DNA of 43,945 nt from Bacillota bacterium (lineage in GTDB: Bacteria; Bacillota; Clostridia; Lachnospirales; Lachnospiraceae). The stretch is from contig JAEYPP010000020.1 in assembly GCA_023410575.1 (NCBI GenBank), positions 1 to 43,945 on the forward strand, given 5' to 3'. The number at the start of each line of letters is the position of its first letter. The stretch's first letter is position 1. Below the pieces are notes generated by a model. That model saw nothing but the letters and a program-made list of their open reading frames with translations. It did no database searches and was not told the origin of the DNA. Below are positions 39,464-43,945 of the stretch, in pieces. The position numbers were made by a program, and so were the translations under genes.

Positions 39464-41203
39464 CTATTTCGCTACTCTAGTAATTGCGCTAAATTTGCAT
39501 AACTTACGGCAAAGATCGCACCCATTACACATCGTATCATTGATAAGTACAGTTCCATTCTCTGTCTTAGTCATAGCAGGACAGCCTGGTTTCATACACA
39601 TACCACATCTCTTACATTTTTCAGGATCGACATAGCACAATTCTTTCACGGATGCTTTGCTTAGCAATACACATGGAGCTTTCGTAATGATAACACTAAT
39701 TTCATCTTTAGCAATCTCTTCTTTCAATATCTGCTCGAATAATTCAATATCGAATGCATTCACTTCTACCACATTCTTAACGCCTATCGCCTTACACAAA
39801 TCCATGATATTGGTAGCATAGGTTTCTTCACCCATTAATGTTTTTCCCGTTGCTGCATGATCTTGATGTCCGGTCATTCCAGTTGTTGAATTATCTAGAA
39901 TCAATACCGTACCAGTACCTTTGTTATATACCATATTTATTAATGAATTGACACCAGTATGCATAAATGTAGAGTCACCGATTACTGCCACCCAATTCTT
40001 TATGTACTCTTTTCCTTTTGCTTTTTCCATACCATGAAGGGAACTAATGCTTGCACCCATACAAATGGTAGTGTCCACAACGCTAAGTGGCGCAACTGCT
40101 CCTAATGTATAGCAACCGATATCTCCTGCCGCATGGATGTTTAATTTTTTTAGTACAGAATAAACGCTACGATGTGGACATCCTGGGCAAAGGATTGGTG
40201 GTCGATTTGGTACTTGTGCAGGTGTTGCAATATCAAGTTCCTGTCCTAAAATTGCTTTCCTCAACAAGTTAGCGCTATATTCACCTTGAACTGTCAATAT
40301 TTCTTTCCCAATTGCCTTAATTCCCCATGATTTTACTTGTTCTTCAATCACAGGATCTAATTCTTCTACTATGTACAATGTATCAACTTTTGCTGCAAAC
40401 TCTTCTATTAATTTTCTTGGAAGTGGATTTACAATACCCAACTTGCAGATAGAAGCATCTGGCATCGCTTCTCTAACGTACTGATAAGGGATACCACTTG
40501 TGATTACACCAATTTTTGTATCCTTATATTCTACCTTATTAATTGGGAAATCACATCCATCCTCAATCATTCGATTTGTTCTTTCTTCTACTACAAGATG
40601 ACGTAATTTTGCATTACCAGGCATTAAAACATTTTTCTGCGGGTTTCTCTCATAAGGTTTATCAGCTATTTCATCTCTTGATTCTAATGTGACTATCCCT
40701 TGAGAATGAGCAATTCTTGTTGTTATACGAACCATAACTGGAGTATCATATTTCTCACTCATATCAAATGCGAACTTTACAAAATCCTTCGCTTCCTGAC
40801 TATCAGAAGGTTCTAACACAGGAATCTGTGCTGCACGTGCAACCATTCTTGAATCCTGTTCATTCTGTGAAGAGTAGAGACCAGGATCATCTGCAGCAAC
40901 TAATACTAGCCCACCATTGACACCTGCATAAGAGATGCTATATAAAGGGTCGGCTGCAACGTTTACTCCCACATGTTTCATACAAGCCATGGCTCTTACA
41001 CCACTAATGGATGCACCAATTGCTACTTCCATTGCGACCTTTTCATTAGGTGACCACTCACAATATATTTCTTTATACTTAACTATGTTCTCACTTATTT
41101 CTGTACTTGGTGTACCCGGATATGCTGCAGATACTTTAACTGAAGCCTCGTAAGCACCTCTGGCAATCGCTTCATTGCCTAACATGATTGCTTTTTCTGA
41201 CAT
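39464..41203 (-). CDS. iorA: indolepyruvate ferredoxin oxidoreductase, alpha subunit
   Basis: The 579-residue catalytic subunit has an N-terminal pyrimidine-binding domain (AYPGTPSTEISENIVKY near 27), a TPP-binding domain (PPILCPGCPHRSVYSVLKKL near 332, VAVIGDSTFMHTGVNSL near 398, DNSTTGMTGHQDH) and C-terminal ferredoxin motifs CKRCGMCMKPGC and CNGCDLCRKLC for two 4Fe-4S clusters. It is the first gene of the operon iorA-iorB-ACT-paaK-ACT. GGAAAGGATG precedes the ATG. Confidence 0.96.
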   Translation of the reverse strand: MSEKAIMLGNEAIARGAYEASVKVSAAYPGTPSTEISENIVKYKEIYCEWSPNEKVAMEVAIGASISGVRAMACMKHVGVNVAADPLYSISYAGVNGGLVLVAADDPGLYSSQNEQDSRMVARAAQIPVLEPSDSQEAKDFVKFAFDMSEKYDTPVMVRITTRIAHSQGIVTLESRDEIADKPYERNPQKNVLMPGNAKLRHLVVEERTNRMIEDGCDFPINKVEYKDTKIGVITSGIPYQYVREAMPDASICKLGIVNPLPRKLIEEFAAKVDTLYIVEELDPVIEEQVKSWGIKAIGKEILTVQGEYSANLLRKAILGQELDIATPAQVPNRPPILCPGCPHRSVYSVLKKLNIHAAGDIGCYTLGAVAPLSVVDTTICMGASISSLHGMEKAKGKEYIKNWVAVIGDSTFMHTGVNSLINMVYNKGTGTVLILDNSTTGMTGHQDHAATGKTLMGEETYATNIMDLCKAIGVKNVVEVNAFDIELFEQILKEEIAKDEISVIITKAPCVLLSKASVKELCYVDPEKCKRCGMCMKPGCPAMTKTENGTVLINDTMCNGCDLCRKLCKFSAITRVAK

Positions 41204-41241
41204 GTAATTTACATCCTTTCCTATTATGTTATTAATTTATA

Positions 41242-41270
41242 ATTATTGCATATTTTCTCATTTATTGCAA
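41242..41270 (-). promoter_or_regulatory. promoter of the ior operon
   Basis: On the minus strand TTGCAA (41265-41270), a 17-base spacer and AATAAT (41242-41247) with TGC ahead (extended -10), about 35 bases before the iorA ATG. Confidence 0.55.
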
Positions 41271-41398
41271 TAACATCCAAGAGAAAAAGACAATGAATGC
41301 AAATGAAATCTAATATTTCTATTAAAAAATATTAATATATTTATTATTAGAAGAATTATTAGAATTCTTAGAATAACATTAAATAATGACTCGTTTCA

Positions 41399-41427
41399 TG
41401 GACATTTTTTTTAACAGGTAATATAAT
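41399..41427 (+). promoter_or_regulatory. promoter of the CmpB-like gene
   Basis: TGGACA (41399-41404), a 17-base spacer with T8, and TATAAT (41422-41427), about 50 bases before the ATG. Confidence 0.65.
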
Positions 41428-41475
41428 TATCCCGTCAATGTGATTATTTGAGTTTATTTTCTAAGGAGAACGATT

Positions 41476-41976
41476 ATGATTCTTTGGGATATGACATTAT
41501 GGTTTTTTATTTATAGTATATACGGTTGGTGTTACGAAACCATCTACTGTTCCATCGAAGCTGGTGAATTTGTAAAACGTGGATTTTCCTACGGACCTTA
41601 CTTACCTATCTATGGATTTGGTGCAATCTTTGTTATTGTTTTATTGCATAAAAGAATGACAAAGCTGAATCAATTCTTTTGTAGTATGATAGTAACTACT
41701 GCTCTCGAGTATACAGTATCGTGGGTTTTAGAAATTATTTTTCAAAAGAAGTGGTGGGATTACACCAACTATACGATACAGCTCAACGGAAGAATCTGTT
41801 TACTTGGTTCTCTTCTGTTTGGTTTCTTAGGAGTTGTTTTATTAAATTACATACACCCGAGGGTAAAACGCCTCACCAATAAAATTTCAAATCCATTAAA
41901 AATGAAGATTGCATTATGTGGACTTACTTTACTATTAACTGATTTTGTATTCTCTATCTTTAATGCATTACGTTAA
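41476..41976 (+). CDS. ABC_trans_CmpB family membrane protein
   Basis: The 166-residue protein has about four hydrophobic helices and the family landmarks: WFFIYSIYGWCYETIYCSIEAGEFVKRGFSYGPYLPIYGFGA near the start, then TTALEYTVSWVLEIIFQKKWWDYTNYTIQLNGRICL and SLLFGFLGV. The family is called putative ABC-transporter type IV, but no ATPase partner is adjacent and its function is not established. AAGGAG precedes the ATG. Monocistronic, ending at a clear terminator. Confidence 0.88.
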   Translation: MILWDMTLWFFIYSIYGWCYETIYCSIEAGEFVKRGFSYGPYLPIYGFGAIFVIVLLHKRMTKLNQFFCSMIVTTALEYTVSWVLEIIFQKKWWDYTNYTIQLNGRICLLGSLLFGFLGVVLLNYIHPRVKRLTNKISNPLKMKIALCGLTLLLTDFVFSIFNALR

Positions 41977-42001
41977 TAATTTACTATGAATTTTGTTTAT
42001 G

Positions 42002-42043
42002 AGAAAGAGCTGAATGGTATAATCATGATGCTCTTTCTTTTTA
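42002..42043 (+). terminator. terminator of the CmpB-like gene
   Basis: AGAAAGAGC (42002-42010) pairs with GCTCTTTCT (42030-42038), followed by TTTTA. Confidence 0.85.
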
Positions 42044-42167
42044 TATTATCAAATAACATATTTCATGTTTATAACTATATGATGAACATGCCATGTTTCA
42101 TATTATAACACCATTTGACAGTGTATTAATAAATAGTAATTTAACGAAAAATAATCCTTCAATCTGG

Positions 42168-42196
42168 TTGACATAATTAGTTAATTTTGGTATCAT
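42168..42196 (+). promoter_or_regulatory. promoter of the symporter gene
   Basis: TTGACA (42168-42173), a 17-base spacer and TATCAT (42191-42196), about 55 bases before the ATG. Confidence 0.75.
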
Positions 42197-42208
42197 CACT
42201 TTAAAGCA

Positions 42209-42226
42209 TAACGCTTTACAGCGTTA
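42209..42226. promoter_or_regulatory. palindrome just downstream of the symporter promoter
   Basis: TAACGC-TTTACA-GCGTTA is a perfect 6+6 inverted repeat at about +6 to +23. It is a candidate operator or 5' leader hairpin; the regulator is unknown. Confidence 0.5.
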
Positions 42227-42256
42227 ATGTAATGAAATATAAAGGAGAAGGTTATT

Positions 42257-43795
42257 ATGATAGCAAAAATTACGCTTTTGGTTGTCTTCTTTGGAATTAT
42301 GATTATTGTAGGCATACTATCCAAAAAACACGCAACCAACGTAAATGATTTCGTTCTTGGTGGTAGAGGAGTAGGCCCATGGTTAACAGCCTTTGCTTTT
42401 GGTACCTCCTATTTTTCCTCTGTTGTTTTCATTGGATATGCAGGGAAATTCGGCTGGGATTTTGGACTAGCATCGACATGGATTGGACTTGGTAATGCCT
42501 TTATTGGTAGTTTGCTTGCTTGGATTGTATTAGGACGTCGAACTCGTGTTATGACAAATCATCTTCAAGCCGCTACAATGCCAGAATTTTTTGGCAAAAG
42601 ATATGAAAGCAAGGCAATAAAGATTACCGCTTCTATCATAATCTTTGTCTTTCTAGTTCCTTATACTGCATCCATATATAATGGATTATCACGTTTATTT
42701 GGTATGGCATTTGATATACCTTATGAAGTATGTGTTATCGCAATGGCAACCTTAACGGCTGCTTATGTAATTCTTGGTGGATATATGGCAACTGCAATTA
42801 ATGATTTTATTCAAGGAATCATTATGTTAATCGGCATTGTAGCTGTTATTCTTGCAGTACTCAGTGGAAAAGGTGGATTTATTGAGGCAATTAAAAACCT
42901 TGCTGTATTCAATAGTGAAGTTCCTACAACACTTGGACAACCTGGTGCTTATACTTCCTTTTTTGGTCCTGATCCAATTAATCTCCTTAGTGTTATCATA
43001 CTTACCTCTCTTGGAACCTGGGGCTTACCTCAGATGGTACATAAGTTCTATACAATCAAAGATGAGAATTCAATACGAACAGGAACAATTGTATCGACTA
43101 TTTTCGCAGTCATCATCGCTGGGGGTTCCTATTTTCTAGGTGGCTTTGCTCGTTTGTTTGATAGTGATGCGATTCGTACAGTAGCTGCCGATGGAACTTC
43201 AAAAATAGCTTATGATAGTATTGTTCCATATATGCTCTCAGATTTACCTGATATCCTAGTTGGAATTACTGTTGTATTGGTACTTTCTGCATCCATGTCA
43301 ACACTATCTTCACTCGTACTAACATCTAGTTCTACACTAACACTTGATTTCCTAAAAGAAACTTGTATGAAGAAAATGAGTGGAAAAAGACAATTATTAA
43401 TCATGCGTATCCTAATTGCTATCTTTGTTGCCATCTCAGTTATACTAGCACTTGATCCTCCAAAATTCATCGCCGAATTAATGGGAATATCATGGAGTGC
43501 ACTCGCTGGTTCTTTCTTAGCACCATTTATGTACGGTCTTTATTGGAAAAAAGTTACGAAGCCAGCCGTATGGGCAAGCTTTGCAGTTGGTGTTGGTTTC
43601 ACAGTAGCAAACCTATACTTAGGCTTTATTACTTCCTCCATAGTTGCTGGTGCAGTAGCAATGATTCTAAGCTTAATCATTGTTCCTATTGTAAGCTTAA
43701 TAACTCCTAAGATACCAAAAGCTTCTGTATTAGATATGTTCAGTTGTTATACTGAAACTGTTATTGTAAGTAAAAAAGATTCTTTGGAAGAGTAA
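42257..43795 (+). CDS. sodium:solute symporter family protein
   Basis: The 512-residue integral membrane protein has about thirteen hydrophobic segments and the SSS family layout: NDFVLGGRGVGPWLTAFAFGTSYFSSVVFIGYAG near the start (sodium-site region of helix 1), TAAYVILGGYMATAINDFIQGIIM near 165 (SSS signature) and SASMSTLSSLVLTSSSTLTLD near 346 (helix 8, Na2-site serines). The family includes proline, pantothenate, sugar and monocarboxylate carriers; the sequence does not fix the substrate. AAAGGAG precedes the ATG. Monocistronic; MITE copy C begins 16 bases after the stop codon. Confidence 0.93.
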   Translation: MIAKITLLVVFFGIMIIVGILSKKHATNVNDFVLGGRGVGPWLTAFAFGTSYFSSVVFIGYAGKFGWDFGLASTWIGLGNAFIGSLLAWIVLGRRTRVMTNHLQAATMPEFFGKRYESKAIKITASIIIFVFLVPYTASIYNGLSRLFGMAFDIPYEVCVIAMATLTAAYVILGGYMATAINDFIQGIIMLIGIVAVILAVLSGKGGFIEAIKNLAVFNSEVPTTLGQPGAYTSFFGPDPINLLSVIILTSLGTWGLPQMVHKFYTIKDENSIRTGTIVSTIFAVIIAGGSYFLGGFARLFDSDAIRTVAADGTSKIAYDSIVPYMLSDLPDILVGITVVLVLSASMSTLSSLVLTSSSTLTLDFLKETCMKKMSGKRQLLIMRILIAIFVAISVILALDPPKFIAELMGISWSALAGSFLAPFMYGLYWKKVTKPAVWASFAVGVGFTVANLYLGFITSSIVAGAVAMILSLIIVPIVSLITPKIPKASVLDMFSCYTETVIVSKKDSLEE

Positions 43796-43810
43796 AGCTT
43801 TATACAGGTG

Positions 43811-43945
43811 TCAAAAGTCCTTGAGATAGAGATCAAACGTCATTTTGCAAAAGCAAGTGTTTTGGGCATGGGATGACAAACATAATTTATACGCAACACG
43901 CTTTCGCTTGAATGAAGTTCGTAACGGTACATAAGGGCCTAAAAT
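43811..43945. mobile_element. MITE-like element, copy C (cut by window end)
   Basis: Starts GGTGTCAAAAGTCCTTGAG and continues to GGGATGACAAACATAATTTA, then a segment with CGCTTTCGCTTGAATGAAG. It matches the reverse complement of copies A and B, so it is inserted in the opposite orientation. Its right half is outside the window. Confidence 0.75.

Overview
The window is AT-rich, with AGGAGG-type ribosome binding sites and consensus sigma-A promoters. It carries a purine operon, anaerobic class III ribonucleotide reductase (nrdDG), indolepyruvate:ferredoxin oxidoreductase (iorAB), oxygen-labile Fe-S type PurF, a Cys/Asn-rich coat-like protein and a perfect CcpA (cre) site. Together these point to a strictly anaerobic, probably spore-forming, saccharolytic Firmicute of the Lachnospiraceae, similar to Clostridium (Lachnoclostridium) phytofermentans. 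The organism is an inference; I could not search a database.

Layout. 1-5.6 kb: a cut-off teichoic-acid-type glycerophosphotransferase, a MATE exporter, a Cys/Asn-rich protein, then ilvN-ilvC. 5.9-9.0 kb: a divergent pair made of an exported FMN-binding repeat protein and the ApbE lipoprotein expected to flavinylate it. 9.2-18.0 kb: purA, dut, an M18 aminopeptidase, a LysR regulator, a small unknown protein and purC-purF-purB. 18.3-23.3 kb: nrdD-nrdG with two conserved downstream genes and two NrdR boxes. 23.5-29.3 kb: a five-gene polyamine operon (speA, speE, speB, carboxynorspermidine/carboxyspermidine dehydrogenase, nspC). 29.5-32.3 kb: GH36 alpha-galactosidase and a CBS-domain protein. 32.4-36.6 kb: single genes (DUF1307-like lipoprotein, four-helix membrane protein under a cre site, subtilase, SH3/M23 endopeptidase, NusG-II domain protein). 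36.7-41.2 kb: iorA-iorB-ACT-paaK-ACT for aryl-pyruvate/aryl-acetate interconversion. 41.5-43.8 kb: a CmpB-type membrane protein and a sodium:solute symporter.

Mobile DNA: three copies (one cut by the window edge) of a short palindromic, non-coding, MITE-like element lie near 10.6, 23.4 and 43.8 kb. One appears to supply the -35 box of purA; another abuts the nspC stop codon.

Most unusual observation: the 580-residue flavoprotein. Its N-terminal half-domain (with the GLG motif of RnfG/NqrC-type FMN domains) is separated from its C-terminal SGAT flavinylation motif by three near-identical repeats. Each repeat looks like an FMN-binding domain in which the SGA part of the motif has been replaced. 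Otherwise the window is mostly housekeeping metabolism; I see no CRISPR, prophage, rRNA or tRNA gene.
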